Shown here: one piece after another, positions 50,679 to 60,221 of the stretch
Numbering within the stretch: the stretch's first letter is position 1
How the letters are laid out: each line of letters starts with the position of its first letter
Made by a program: the position numbers and the translations under genes
Notes under the pieces: model-generated
What the model saw: the letters and a program-made list of their open reading frames with translations, nothing else
Told to the model about the DNA's origin: nothing
Database searches by the model: none
From: Microcaldota archaeon
GTDB taxonomy: Archaea > Micrarchaeota > Micrarchaeia > Norongarragalinales > SBBD01
Reading direction: 5' to 3'
Assembly: GCA_018819225.1 (NCBI GenBank)
Contig: JAHJQN010000003.1
Coordinates: 62,001 to 126,000 of the forward strand
DNA length: 64,000 nucleotides

Positions 50679-50690
50679 ATTTTTAACCAT
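50679..50690 (-). promoter_or_regulatory. TATA-like element upstream of the deacetylase transcript
   Basis: Minus strand ATGGTTAAAAAT would start transcription near 50658, just after the end of the GT4 gene, serving the hypothetical gene, the deacetylase and the AAC(3)-like gene. Confidence 0.45.
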
Positions 50691-50701
50691 TTGGATACCA
50701 G

Positions 50702-51814
50702 CTACGGAAACACGTCATCGAAGAACTCCAGCCATCTTTTCTGCCAGACCGGCAAAGCAAACCGCTTGACATGGGCTAATGCGCGGCCGCGAACGCGCTG
50801 GCGTAACGCCGAATCCTCCAGCACTGCAGCCAACGTATCCTCAAATGATTGAACAGAAGGCGCGCACAGAAAACCGGTTCGCTCGTGATCAATGAGATCA
50901 GGAATACCGCCCACGCGGCTCGCCACGACAACGCTCCCGCACGCCATGGCCTCCAACGCGCTCAGGGACGTGCCCTCTACGCCGCGACTCGGAATCACCG
51001 TGATGTCCGCCTTCTGATAAAGGCGAGGGAGATCGCGGTAGTGATCCTTGTGACCCCAGTATTTGATGCGCGGATCGCGGGACGCCGCTCTTTCAACAAG
51101 CGGTTGGAGCGGGCCGGTACCCGCAATCCATAATTCCACGTCGTCCCGGTTTAAGCGATGAAAGGCGGAAAGCATGAGATCAATGCCGCGGTTGCGCGTG
51201 AGGTTGCGAGGAAGCAAGATCGTGAGACGGCGGCCGTGCTTGCGCGGTTTAGGATAAAACGTTTTCAAGTCCACGTAATTCGGGATGACGGTCAGGCGAT
51301 CTTTATAGCGCGGCATATGGATGGAGACAAATCGAGGCAGCACCGAATCCACGCTCACCAAGCGCCGGCACGACTTCACCGCATACCGGATGAGATACTG
51401 GAAGAAGGCGTTTCGGGAACGCCATTTCATGTATTGAATGGGATCGAAACCGGAAAAAGGGACGTCCCAGGACACCCCGTGAAACGTCGCCGTGTTCCCC
51501 ATCGACCCCTTGGGATACGCGTGGTTCGCATCATGAAGATGAACGAGATCCGCGGAAGCGGAAACGCCTTTCGGCCATTCGAAATTGAACCAATACCGGC
51601 CCTTGGATGCGACCTGCGTCACGGGAATCCCATCGAATTCGAACGAATCGTTGACACGACCTCCTTGAACGACGGATACCTCGTGGCCTTGTTTCTGCAT
51701 CAGCTTGCAGAGGTCGTGAAGATAGACTTCCCCGCCGCCGATCAACTGGCGTCCCTTCACCGCGAAGGCATCCGCGGTTCCAGCAAAACTGTAGTTCACG
51801 AAGCAAATATTCAT
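50702..51814 (-). CDS. Family 4 glycosyltransferase
   Basis: 370 residues, GT-B fold. N-terminal GGGEVYLHDLCKLMQKQGHEVSVV pattern (about 27-50, kept in family GT4), linker IPNYVDLKTFYPK (about 177-189), and the donor site EGTSLSALEAMACGSVVVAS (about 278-297, Glu-x7-Glu). It adds a sugar to a lipid-linked or surface glycan; the acceptor cannot be read from sequence. Its start overlaps the stop of the UDP-GlcNAc 2-epimerase gene by four bases. Confidence 0.92.
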   Translation of the reverse strand: MNICFVNYSFAGTADAFAVKGRQLIGGGEVYLHDLCKLMQKQGHEVSVVQGGRVNDSFEFDGIPVTQVASKGRYWFNFEWPKGVSASADLVHLHDANHAYPKGSMGNTATFHGVSWDVPFSGFDPIQYMKWRSRNAFFQYLIRYAVKSCRRLVSVDSVLPRFVSIHMPRYKDRLTVIPNYVDLKTFYPKPRKHGRRLTILLPRNLTRNRGIDLMLSAFHRLNRDDVELWIAGTGPLQPLVERAASRDPRIKYWGHKDHYRDLPRLYQKADITVIPSRGVEGTSLSALEAMACGSVVVASRVGGIPDLIDHERTGFLCAPSVQSFEDTLAAVLEDSALRQRVRGRALAHVKRFALPVWQKRWLEFFDDVFP

Positions 51815-52836
51815 GAGCGCTTCTCCAACTGTTCCAAAACGTCCACGATGCGTTTCCCCGAATCGCCCCGACCATAAATATGCTTTGCTCGCGGCTTGAA
51901 GTTACGGATAAATTCACGGAGATCGAAATCGAATCCCAGCAAGGCGTAACCGTGTTCCACGCTCTCGAAACGCTCCGTCTTCTTCCGGAATATCACGAGC
52001 GGTTTTTGAAGGTACGCGCATTCCTCGGCTAAGCCGCCCGAATCACTGACCACGGCCGTGCACCGCGCCAGCAACGGCAAGAATTTTTCGTACGGCAAGA
52101 CGGAAAGAATACGGCAGTGTTTCGTCACGTCCGAATACAGACCGTACTGAACGAGTTTTTTTTGCGTATTTTTGGAAAGAATGAAGAGGATGCGGAAATG
52201 CCTGGAGAGACTTACGACGTTTTTCACGAGTCGAGTCATGACCGAGGAGCTATTGATATTCTCTTGGCGGTGGATGGAAAAAATCAGGAACCCGTCGTCC
52301 TTCACTTTAAGCCGTCGAGAGCGAATGCTGTCAATTACCGTATTGCCGACCAGGTGCGTCGAGTGCCGCGGGGTGACCGCAGCCGCCCGCTGCGTCGGCG
52401 CGAAATGAACATGGGACAAGCGGTCGGCGATGACGCGACTGATTTCTTCAGGGTACGGTTGAAGAAAATCGTACGTGCGCAGGCCGCTTTCGATATGGCA
52501 TACCGTCGCATTCGAGGCCAGGCGGCCGGCGATCGATCCGACCGTCGTCGACATGGTATCGCCTTGCACGACTACGATGCAATTGCGTACCAGCTTGCGT
52601 ATACGGTGAATATTCTTGGCCACGAACGCCATGCCTTCGAAAGAGGAGTTGAACGTGCCGCTGATGCCCGTAGGCGGCCGTAGTTCCGTAAAATGAGGGA
52701 AACGGAATTCACGCAAATCGTGCTGACCCGTCGAAATCACGCGGCAGGAATGACCCCGTTTCCGAAGTTCGCTGATGACGGGAAGCACTTTAATGGCCTC
52801 TGCCCGAGTGCCTAAAACAAAGACGACGGAGCGCAT
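51811..52836 (-). CDS. wecB: UDP-N-acetylglucosamine 2-epimerase
   Basis: 341 residues. Interconverts UDP-GlcNAc and UDP-ManNAc. Motifs: GTRAEAIKVLPVI (about 9-21), QGDTMSTT near 91, HIESGLRT (about 114-121, with catalytic Glu116), PEEISRVIADRLS near 129, SIHRQEN near 187 and the UDP site SDSGGLAEECAY (about 263-274). Slightly shorter than usual WecB (about 370). It sits 6 bases after the GT-C-like gene and overlaps the GT4 gene, so a ManNAc-type sugar probably enters this glycan. Confidence 0.92.
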   Translation of the reverse strand: MRSVVFVLGTRAEAIKVLPVISELRKRGHSCRVISTGQHDLREFRFPHFTELRPPTGISGTFNSSFEGMAFVAKNIHRIRKLVRNCIVVVQGDTMSTTVGSIAGRLASNATVCHIESGLRTYDFLQPYPEEISRVIADRLSHVHFAPTQRAAAVTPRHSTHLVGNTVIDSIRSRRLKVKDDGFLIFSIHRQENINSSSVMTRLVKNVVSLSRHFRILFILSKNTQKKLVQYGLYSDVTKHCRILSVLPYEKFLPLLARCTAVVSDSGGLAEECAYLQKPLVIFRKKTERFESVEHGYALLGFDFDLREFIRNFKPRAKHIYGRGDSGKRIVDVLEQLEKRS

Positions 52837-52842
52837 GCCAAC

Positions 52843-54699
52843 TCAACCATTTAATGCATACAACGAAACGCGTTGATGAGAGTAGCTGAGGATCGCGTGC
52901 TTTTTAAGGAATGCGTCCATGACCGCATCCTTGCGGCGTTCCCGGTCCGTCACCAACGAAACCGTATTTTCGTTCACGAGAACGTGCGTGAATTCCCGCG
53001 AACGCAGCCAGTCCCGGAGATCATCCGCGTCCTGGAAACGATTGAAATCCTCGTAAATGCCGTATTCGTACGAGAGATCGGAATAGTAGCCGTGCGTGTC
53101 CCGAAAGAAGAACAGCTTGCTTTCCGGCGGAAGATTGCGGGAAGCCCACTGCAGCGTCCCGTAATTGGGTTGCGCGCGCATTAAGTAATCGTGCGAGGAT
53201 TCGAATCCGATGGCCACCGCAAATGCAGGCGCCTTGTATGCGAACGTAAAAACGACAGCGAAGATCATGGTCAGTAAAATGATTCCGGACAGAACCGTTG
53301 AAATCCATTTCTCGCGTCTCAGTCGATCGTAGGCCAACGCAACCGGAATGCTGAGAATCGCGAGCGCCGGGAAAATGAATCGCGATTCCTGGAACGTGAA
53401 GAACCACAAGACCACGAATCCCGCAGCGAATCCGATGAGTTTCTTGATGTCCGCATCCATTCGGTTAACCAGAAACAAGGCGGGAAGAATGGCCAAGTAA
53501 AGCGGACTGATGATTCCGTTAAACGCGGAACCGAAAAAAGTGAGTGAGAACGGAATCAACGCGAGCTCCAGCAACGGATTGCCGAGAACGATTCCGGCCC
53601 GCACCGATAGGTCTTGAAGCATGACATTGAAAAACGCCGTGCCGTCTCCGGAAATCTCGAACCGTTCCAAGAACGAGTAATATAATGGCCAGACGGGATT
53701 GCCGGTGTATGCGAATGTTTTCCAGTACCAGGGAACAAAGAACACGGCGGATACGACCCCGAAACCCGTGAGCGCCTTAAGGCGTTGGACGAACGATTTC
53801 GTGGACGGAGCGCGTGCGAGCTTGTAGAGCAAAGCGAGCCCCAACAAGATCAAGATCCATCCGCCAAGCGTCTTGATCGCCGCGGAAAAACCGGCGAACA
53901 GAGCCGAAAGGAAAAGCCAATCCCACGATTCGTGACGCCACCACTTCAGAAAACTCCAGATCGCCAGCAATTCGAAGAACGCCAACGAAAGGTCGATATA
54001 CCCCGTTCCGAAAAAGGCCTGCACCAACGGAATGCTCGCAAATACCGAGGCGCCAACGAAAGCGGAAAATGAAGAGACATGTTCACGGGCGAGCGCGTAT
54101 ATCGAGAGTAACAAGAGCATGCCGATTCCGAACGAAAACAACTTGGAAACCGAGATCGTGTACAGAATCAATCCGAGCGCGTACAACATTTCCATGCCCA
54201 TGGGCCAGTTGGCGTGAGGAAGAGAAAGAAACGTGAACCCTTTTTCCTGCACGTAGATTTTAGCGACGGCGAAATGGTAGGACAATGAATCCCAGTCCTT
54301 GGGACCCGGATCGGTGGACGAAGGCGGTGCGAAAACCGCGAGAAACTGCATAACGATTAATGCGAAGAACAATAGAGTCAATGCCATGGAAAACGGTCGC
54401 TTGAATTGCGCGCAGAAAAACGGAATACTTGAGCGGAACCCGCGCCGGAACAACGCCAGATTCGAATCAAAATCAGGAAGAAGCCAAAACAACACGAGCA
54501 GAATCAAGGCGATCACGGAACGAAACGCGAGCAAATGAACGGCGGCCAGCACGAATAACGTCATGGAAAAAAAAGCGAGTCCCACGCCAAAAGAAAAAAC
54601 GATGCGCTGGATATCCGAAAGCTTCAAGCGGTGCAGCAAGCGCTGTCCGAAAGCGAACGCGAGATAGAATATCAATAACGCGTAAAGAAACGATATCAT
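52843..54699 (-). CDS. Large GT-C-like membrane glycosyltransferase candidate
   Basis: 618 residues with about 12 helices and a C-terminal soluble domain of about 110 residues. The first large loop, after helix 4, reads APPSSTDPGPKDWDSLSYHFAVAKIY, an Asp-rich segment typical of GT-C catalytic loops, and a WPMGMEMLYALGL stretch follows. A lipid-linked sugar transferase or surface polymer ligase is likely. ATG 54699 is chosen because it overlaps the stop of the 41-codon gene (ATGA) and has GGGGGCGGAT upstream. Confidence 0.75.
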   Translation of the reverse strand: MISFLYALLIFYLAFAFGQRLLHRLKLSDIQRIVFSFGVGLAFFSMTLFVLAAVHLLAFRSVIALILLVLFWLLPDFDSNLALFRRGFRSSIPFFCAQFKRPFSMALTLLFFALIVMQFLAVFAPPSSTDPGPKDWDSLSYHFAVAKIYVQEKGFTFLSLPHANWPMGMEMLYALGLILYTISVSKLFSFGIGMLLLLSIYALAREHVSSFSAFVGASVFASIPLVQAFFGTGYIDLSLAFFELLAIWSFLKWWRHESWDWLFLSALFAGFSAAIKTLGGWILILLGLALLYKLARAPSTKSFVQRLKALTGFGVVSAVFFVPWYWKTFAYTGNPVWPLYYSFLERFEISGDGTAFFNVMLQDLSVRAGIVLGNPLLELALIPFSLTFFGSAFNGIISPLYLAILPALFLVNRMDADIKKLIGFAAGFVVLWFFTFQESRFIFPALAILSIPVALAYDRLRREKWISTVLSGIILLTMIFAVVFTFAYKAPAFAVAIGFESSHDYLMRAQPNYGTLQWASRNLPPESKLFFFRDTHGYYSDLSYEYGIYEDFNRFQDADDLRDWLRSREFTHVLVNENTVSLVTDRERRKDAVMDAFLKKHAILSYSHQRVSLYALNG

Positions 54700-54821
54700 G
54701 GGGATCCGCCCCCCAACCAACCCAACGCCAGCGACGCATAACGCGAATTAAGAACATAATTCGAAACGAAAAATAGAAGGAAGACGAGCAGCATCCACGC
54801 AACGGAAAGCCAGCGGCGCAT
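54696..54821 (-). CDS. 41-residue single-pass membrane protein
   Basis: A short gene in one membrane segment: MRRWLSVAWMLLVFLLFFV then SNYVLN and a Gly-rich tail ending LGWLGGGSP. ATG 54821 lies one base after the radical SAM stop and its TGA overlaps the ATG of the GT-C-like gene (54696-54699). This tight fit on both sides is the main evidence that it is translated. Function unknown; a small accessory subunit of the neighbouring membrane enzyme, or a peptide substrate of the radical SAM enzyme, could be considered, the former being simpler. Confidence 0.65.
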   Translation of the reverse strand: MRRWLSVAWMLLVFLLFFVSNYVLNSRYASLALGWLGGGSP

Positions 54822-54822
54822 A

Positions 54823-56313
54823 TCAGAATCCCAAGTACATGCGGCGGTACGTGTCCCATATCCGGTACGCCGTCATCTCGTATTTCGTTTCAAAACGACC
54901 CGTGAACATGTTCACCAAACTCTTTAATGAAGTGATCGGACGCCTAAATAGCTTGCGGGTGAAGAATAACACGTACCATTTGACCCGCAAGCGCGCCAAC
55001 TTCCGGTATTCCTTTCTCCACGTCGGCGAAAAACTGAGTTGCTCATAATTCTCGTAATTCCAGTTTTCTTCCGTGGAAGCGGGCGAACCAGGAACCGGAG
55101 TCATGATGAATAACGTGACCTCGTCCGCGCCTGCATCCGCCAAACGCTCAATGTAACGCTCGGTCAACCTCAGATCCTCGTCCGTTTCCCCCGGGTAGCC
55201 CATCACGAAACAGGCTTGCGAGCGAATGCCCAGCCGAGTCATCGTGCGAATGCGCTCCAGCGCGTACGCGTGATCAAACATTTTCTGCATGATTTTCAGC
55301 ATGCGCGGGGAACCGCTCTCCGGAGAAATTGAAATGTAGTTCACGCCCGCTTGAGCCATCCATTCCAGCGTCACATCATCATACGTTTCCACCTTCGTGC
55401 CCGCGGCAAATTTGAGATGGATCTTCAAGTTCCGTTGAATGATTTCCTTGCACAATTCAACGATTCGATCCTTTCGAACCGTGGGATTGAAGTCCTCCAC
55501 ATGAAAATCGCGCACGTTGAATTTCTCGACAAAGTGTTGAAGCTCGTCCGCCACATTTTTAGCACTCCGAATTTTCCATGAACGACCCCAAATGCCGGGT
55601 ACAAAACAAAACGTGCATCCTAAAGGACAGCCGCGGGACGTCAAGAGCGGAAGATACTTGCCTTGATACGGGCCGTGCGAATACTTGAGCCTCCAATAGT
55701 TTTCAAGAGGCAACAGATCAAACGCGGGGAAGGGCAGGGAATCCAGATCTTCGAGGAAATGCTGTTTTGGACGGACGACGAGCTTTCCGTTCCTCAAAAA
55801 CGCGATGCCGTCAATGGATTCAATGGCACGCGGGTCCTGCGCGCGCAAGGCCTCCAGTAACTGGTGGCTGCTGAGCTCATACTCCGCCAACAACACGTAA
55901 TCCGCTCCGGCATTCAGGAAATCCTTGAAGTGAATGGTGGCGAAGTTGCCGGTCATGATCAACGGCGCTTTTATTGCGGCCTTAATTTGTTTGATGAGCG
56001 TCAGCAAATAATCGTACGCAATACCGTAGTTGGAGACGAAACCGGAATTGGAGGAAAGAAAAATCGCTTCCGATTTAGAATCCAAACGGGCCATGACTTC
56101 TTCCACGCGCAAACCTTTCAGGAAGTGAGTGGCGCCCGCATCCGTAAATTGATAGGGTTTTTCGCCAAACGCGTCAATGATTGTGACGTTTAATCCTTTC
56201 TCGCGCAAATACGCCGCCAGATACGGCACTTCCATGGACATGTACGGGACTCCGCTCCCGAACAAATCGCCCTTCTGGTTCATGAGCGGGGGAATAATGA
56301 GTTGAACGGACAT
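54823..56313 (-). CDS. B12-binding-domain radical SAM enzyme
   Basis: 496 residues. N-terminal cobalamin-binding-like domain (about 1-165), a radical SAM core with RGCPLGCTFC (Cys-x3-Cys-x2-Cys, about 231-240) binding the 4Fe-4S cluster, GYPGETDED near residue 373, and a C-terminal helical domain. The order matches the BchE/HpnJ/HpnR-like class, which methylate or rearrange unreactive carbons in lipids and sugars. In this cluster a lipid or glycan substrate is likely. GAGGCG lies about 7 bases before ATG 56313. Confidence 0.9.
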   Translation of the reverse strand: MSVQLIIPPLMNQKGDLFGSGVPYMSMEVPYLAAYLREKGLNVTIIDAFGEKPYQFTDAGATHFLKGLRVEEVMARLDSKSEAIFLSSNSGFVSNYGIAYDYLLTLIKQIKAAIKAPLIMTGNFATIHFKDFLNAGADYVLLAEYELSSHQLLEALRAQDPRAIESIDGIAFLRNGKLVVRPKQHFLEDLDSLPFPAFDLLPLENYWRLKYSHGPYQGKYLPLLTSRGCPLGCTFCFVPGIWGRSWKIRSAKNVADELQHFVEKFNVRDFHVEDFNPTVRKDRIVELCKEIIQRNLKIHLKFAAGTKVETYDDVTLEWMAQAGVNYISISPESGSPRMLKIMQKMFDHAYALERIRTMTRLGIRSQACFVMGYPGETDEDLRLTERYIERLADAGADEVTLFIMTPVPGSPASTEENWNYENYEQLSFSPTWRKEYRKLARLRVKWYVLFFTRKLFRRPITSLKSLVNMFTGRFETKYEMTAYRIWDTYRRMYLGF

Positions 56314-56398
56314 TCAAAACGCCTCGGCTGCTTGCGCTATCCAGAAAAGGATTAGGAAGCCACGAATGTTAATAACGTTTTGTTTAATGAACGAACGT

Positions 56399-57811
56399 TC
56401 AGTCGACGATCTGGTACTGCGAGAAGCGTTTCTTCGATTCCGTCCACTCCTCCTTCGTGCGGCTTTGCACGATATGGTCTGAAGCCAGAAAACCCATGTC
56501 CAGACAATGATCCATGTTGTTGTAGTTGAACAAGCCCTGCCGGCCAATCGTCAGGAAATTGTCCAGCGAGTCCAAGTACTTGACCACTTCATTCAAATGC
56601 ACGCTGAAGCCGACATCGTACAACGGATACTTGTTGCGCAACCGCACCGTAAAGGATTCGGCCACCTCATCGCGCTTGAGAATCTCCACTTTCTCGAGAT
56701 CCGCCACCACCTGCCCATAAAGCGCGTGATCCGACGCGTTCCACTGCGCGTCCCCGTCCGAACACGTGATTTCCACGCATAAAACGGTTTTATCCTCGGG
56801 AACCATGAGCCCGCTGAACCCCTTTTGCTCGGAAATGCGGTTGAACACGATGTCCCGCTCCGGATAGAAAATCCAGTTGTCGTCAAATAAACGCGATTTC
56901 TTGACGACCAAGTAAACCAATATGAGCGCCCGGTAGCGCAGTTTCGAAGCCGCTTGCAGTACTTTCTCGGGAGGCAACGGACGGAACAACTTCACGACAT
57001 CGCCCAAATGAATCGAGCTGATCAAATAGGAAGGAGTCAAGGGTTTGCGCAAACCGCGCTCCTCGAAAATCACGGTGTCCACGCGATGGCCGTCCATGCG
57101 AATCTCAGTCGGAAGCGTCTTCAAGTGAATACGACCGCCATTATCCGTAATGCGCTGCGCCATGCGATTCGATAATTGAATGCAACCGTGCTTCGGGTAA
57201 TAGAACTCGGACGCCGTAATCTCTTTCTTGTTCTTGTTTCCCAGGAACATGCGCTTAATCAATTCGGTTAGGGACGGAATGGAAACGCGTATGCGCGCCA
57301 GCTCCGCATCCAAACCGTTCGGGTTCACTCCCCAAACCTTTTCCGCATAACCTTGAAACACCGCTTCGTAGATCTTGCGACCGAAACGGTTCGTCAAATA
57401 TTTTTCGTACGAATAATCTTCTTCCTTCGAAATCGTGCGCTTCGCCAGCATGGATGCGTAACTCATCCCAAAACCGAACGCGACCGCCGGCGAAACACCG
57501 GACATCAACGCCGTGGGCTTGAAAGGATACGAGAAATACTTTTCAAGAATGCGGATGCGGCTCTTCTTGGGAATCGTCTGCAACTCCTCCCCCAACAACC
57601 CTTGAATTTCCTTCATCACGTTGGGAAGTTGCGTGTAAATCTTGTGCGGACCCAAATCCAGCTGATACGGACCGCGTTGGAACGTCGTCGCCGTTCCTCC
57701 GATGTGATCCCGTTTTTCCAGGACGTCTACCGCTAACCCTGATTCGGCAAGCTTCCAGCCAGCGGACAAACCGGTGACGCCGGCACCCAAGACGACAACG
57801 CTTCCAGGCAT
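56399..57811 (-). CDS. FAD-dependent amine-oxidase/UGM-like flavoprotein
   Basis: 470 residues. N-terminal Rossmann fold VVVLGAGVTGLSAGWKLAESG (GxGxxG, about 5-25), then EKRDHIGGTATTF (about 32-44) and LDLGPHKIY, features of UDP-galactopyranose mutase and protoporphyrinogen-oxidase-like proteins. C-terminal FAD contact DNFLTIGRQGLFNYNNMDHCLDMG. In glycan clusters this class often modifies lipid-linked or nucleotide sugars. ATG 57811 is chosen for GTGATCGG a few bases upstream; it starts 8 bases after the methyltransferase stop. Confidence 0.88.
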   Translation of the reverse strand: MPGSVVVLGAGVTGLSAGWKLAESGLAVDVLEKRDHIGGTATTFQRGPYQLDLGPHKIYTQLPNVMKEIQGLLGEELQTIPKKSRIRILEKYFSYPFKPTALMSGVSPAVAFGFGMSYASMLAKRTISKEEDYSYEKYLTNRFGRKIYEAVFQGYAEKVWGVNPNGLDAELARIRVSIPSLTELIKRMFLGNKNKKEITASEFYYPKHGCIQLSNRMAQRITDNGGRIHLKTLPTEIRMDGHRVDTVIFEERGLRKPLTPSYLISSIHLGDVVKLFRPLPPEKVLQAASKLRYRALILVYLVVKKSRLFDDNWIFYPERDIVFNRISEQKGFSGLMVPEDKTVLCVEITCSDGDAQWNASDHALYGQVVADLEKVEILKRDEVAESFTVRLRNKYPLYDVGFSVHLNEVVKYLDSLDNFLTIGRQGLFNYNNMDHCLDMGFLASDHIVQSRTKEEWTESKKRFSQYQIVD

Positions 57812-57819
57812 GAATCCGA

Positions 57820-58722
57820 TCACTTCTTTCGCGCGAGGACCAAATACTGCGAGGCATAATACGTCACTTGCTGGTCCTGCAACCTCAACGCGGAAACTAA
57901 CGCATTCAATACTCTATGAATGGCCTTATTGTAAGGTTGAACGCGATACACCAAATAACCCAAGCTCAGTTTCTGGTAATGACGTTTCGAATAGACTTGC
58001 TCGAACCCGTTGCGCTCCAACATGTCCCGCATGGTCTTCGGCGTAAAGTACCACAAGTGCACGCTCAACAAAAACCACCATTTTCTGCCCGTGATTTTCG
58101 CGAGCCTGCTGCCAAAATTCGGGTAGTTCACCACGAGCAATCCGCCGGGCTTCAGGATGCGCATGGCTTCCTTCAAGTCCGCCGCCGGATCCGGCACGTG
58201 CTCGAGAACATCCCAGAACGTAACGACATCGAAATGGGCATCCGGATATTTAGCCGTATGAATAGTGCCTTGCTTCAGGTTCAAACCGAACGTTTCTCTT
58301 CCGTAACGGGCCAACCAATGAGAGGGCTCCACGCCGTACGCATCCCAACCGTTTTCCTTGGCTGCTTTCACGAACAAGCCCGCTGCAGCTCCCACGTCCA
58401 ATACGCGACCTTTCTTCGGCATATGCTTTTCCATTAACCGGACCCCGGCACGGAAAGTGGCCATCCGACCCTCGGATTGCGAGACATACGTCTTATCCTC
58501 AGCCGCCGAATAACCCCCCACAATGAACTGGCTTTTCAAGCGTGGGTTCACGTACACGAAATGGCATTGCTTGCACTTTACGACCTGGTCCGTCAACACG
58601 TCGTTTCCGGAAGCGGAGAAATCGGCTTCCGACGTGGATTTGCCGGATAACGCCGGATACACGACGGAATAATCGTTGGCTCCGCATAAATTGCAGTTCA
58701 CGTGTTCTAAACGCGAATCCAT
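57820..58722 (-). CDS. SAM-dependent methyltransferase with N-terminal zinc ribbon
   Basis: 300 residues. Begins with a zinc-ribbon-like CNLCG (about residues 9-13) and CKQCHFVYVNPRL (about 49-61), then a class I methyltransferase: VLDVGAAAGLFVKAA (about 105-119), EPSHWLARYG, FDVVTFWDVLEHVPDPA (about 161-177) and MRILKPGGLLVVNYPN. This two-part layout is common for sugar C- or O-methyltransferases in surface glycan clusters. ATG 58722 has GTGGTGAG about 5 bases upstream and a TATA-like GAATATAC about 30 bases upstream. Confidence 0.9.
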   Translation of the reverse strand: MDSRLEHVNCNLCGANDYSVVYPALSGKSTSEADFSASGNDVLTDQVVKCKQCHFVYVNPRLKSQFIVGGYSAAEDKTYVSQSEGRMATFRAGVRLMEKHMPKKGRVLDVGAAAGLFVKAAKENGWDAYGVEPSHWLARYGRETFGLNLKQGTIHTAKYPDAHFDVVTFWDVLEHVPDPAADLKEAMRILKPGGLLVVNYPNFGSRLAKITGRKWWFLLSVHLWYFTPKTMRDMLERNGFEQVYSKRHYQKLSLGYLVYRVQPYNKAIHRVLNALVSALRLQDQQVTYYASQYLVLARKK

Positions 58723-58889
58723 GTTCTCACCACGTTGACGATCGGATAGTATATTCTTATGAGGCGCATGGGTTCTGGCGGCCGTACGAATGCGCCTCGA
58801 AAAATAGTTAAGTATTACCAGCACGACAGGTTTTAAAACCGTTTGGAGTCCATGCGCCCGCGACGAAAACAAAGGCGGCGTCGGGAAAA

Positions 58890-60197
58890 TTACACGCGCC
58901 GAAATCCCTGAATGCCGCGCGCATCATACACTTTCTCATACGCGCTTTCGTCAAAATGCTCGTCAAAACGCCATCCGTCATACGCGCTTCGAATCACGCA
59001 CGCTTCGGAAATGGAACCGGATTCAATGGAATAGGCGATGGGGCGTTGGAGAAAATGAATGAGTACCGCCGGAATGTTCGAGAAAATGCTTCCGGGGCAT
59101 TGGGATTGGGCGAACCGGCCCGCCTCCACGTACGCGATATGCTTGTCGTATTGCGTGGCCGCGCCCGCAATCAATGCCATGGAAAGCAGGAGGTTTAGGA
59201 ACACCGCCACCGCCGCCCATTGTTCTATGCGGGATTTCTTGGCAAGGTACGTGGCAGACAACAGGCACGCGAACGGAATCAACGGAACCAAATAACGGAA
59301 CAAACGGAAATTAAAGAAGCCCCAGATCTCCATGGTAAACACGACGCCAAACACCGCTAGACCCAACAGAGCGAACGCATTGCGATGGAACTTCCGAACG
59401 TTTTGAACTAAAGAAGTCAAAAAGAGTGGGAACGCAAAAGCGAGCGTAAATGCAAACAACAAGAAATAACTCGGAATCTGATCCGGTAGAGACAAAGCGC
59501 CTTGTCGGACGTTCAACTGCGCGAAAAAGAAATCGTTGAGGAACTGAAAGGCATTCCCCGTCACCGTTTGACTGAAAACGAGATAGGGAGAGAAGAACAG
59601 CAGGAACGCCAACGCCGCCCCGATTCCGTGCGGACTGAATATCACGTGCAAGCGATGGTTCTTCCAATAATACAGAAAGGCGATGAGGAAAATGTAGAGC
59701 CCGATAAAGCGGGTGAGCGCGAGCAATGCCGCCAACGCTCCGAACCCCATCAAGTATTTGGGTTGCGAAAGAGAGCGGTGTAACGCGTAAAGGCTAGCCA
59801 CGAATAAGAGGACGAAAAGCGTTTCCGTGAGGACACGGGCTTCTAAAAACGCGAAAAACGGATTCGTGGCGAGCAGTACCGCCCCCCAAAATCCGACGTG
59901 TTCATTGAACAGCTCGCGACCCAAGCGGTACGTCAGAAAAACGGCGAGCCCCCCGAATAAAAGATTCAGGAGCTTTCCGGCGAGGGCCATGTCCCCCAAG
60001 AACGCGAACCACGAAAGGAGATAAGGAAACGCGGGAAACCGCGCGATCTCAATGGTGCGCGATAAATCGTTCGACGCGAACGCATCCGCGCCATTCATGT
60101 ACGTATACTCGTCCATCGCGAAGACTGGAAAGTAAAGGGATAATACCGCGATGATGACCCATGCCAGAACCATGGGCCAGAAACGCAACCAATTCAT
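58890..60197 (-). CDS. PMT_2-like (GT39/ArnT-type) membrane glycosyltransferase
   Basis: 435 residues. About ten helices followed by a soluble C-terminal domain of about 80 residues. The first loop carries the GT-C acidic motif FAMDEYTYMNGADAF (about 26-40), and PFFAFLEARVLTETLFVLL follows (about 112-130), typical of dolichyl-phosphate-mannose transferases. In-frame ATGs at 60203 and 60197; GGAGGA touches the first and is 6 bases before the second, so 60197 is preferred. It follows the secretion ATPase gene by about 20 bases. Confidence 0.85.
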   Translation of the reverse strand: MNWLRFWPMVLAWVIIAVLSLYFPVFAMDEYTYMNGADAFASNDLSRTIEIARFPAFPYLLSWFAFLGDMALAGKLLNLLFGGLAVFLTYRLGRELFNEHVGFWGAVLLATNPFFAFLEARVLTETLFVLLFVASLYALHRSLSQPKYLMGFGALAALLALTRFIGLYIFLIAFLYYWKNHRLHVIFSPHGIGAALAFLLFFSPYLVFSQTVTGNAFQFLNDFFFAQLNVRQGALSLPDQIPSYFLLFAFTLAFAFPLFLTSLVQNVRKFHRNAFALLGLAVFGVVFTMEIWGFFNFRLFRYLVPLIPFACLLSATYLAKKSRIEQWAAVAVFLNLLLSMALIAGAATQYDKHIAYVEAGRFAQSQCPGSIFSNIPAVLIHFLQRPIAYSIESGSISEACVIRSAYDGWRFDEHFDESAYEKVYDARGIQGFRRV

Positions 60198-60221
60198 GGC
60201 CATTCCTCCTTTAAAAAAAAA

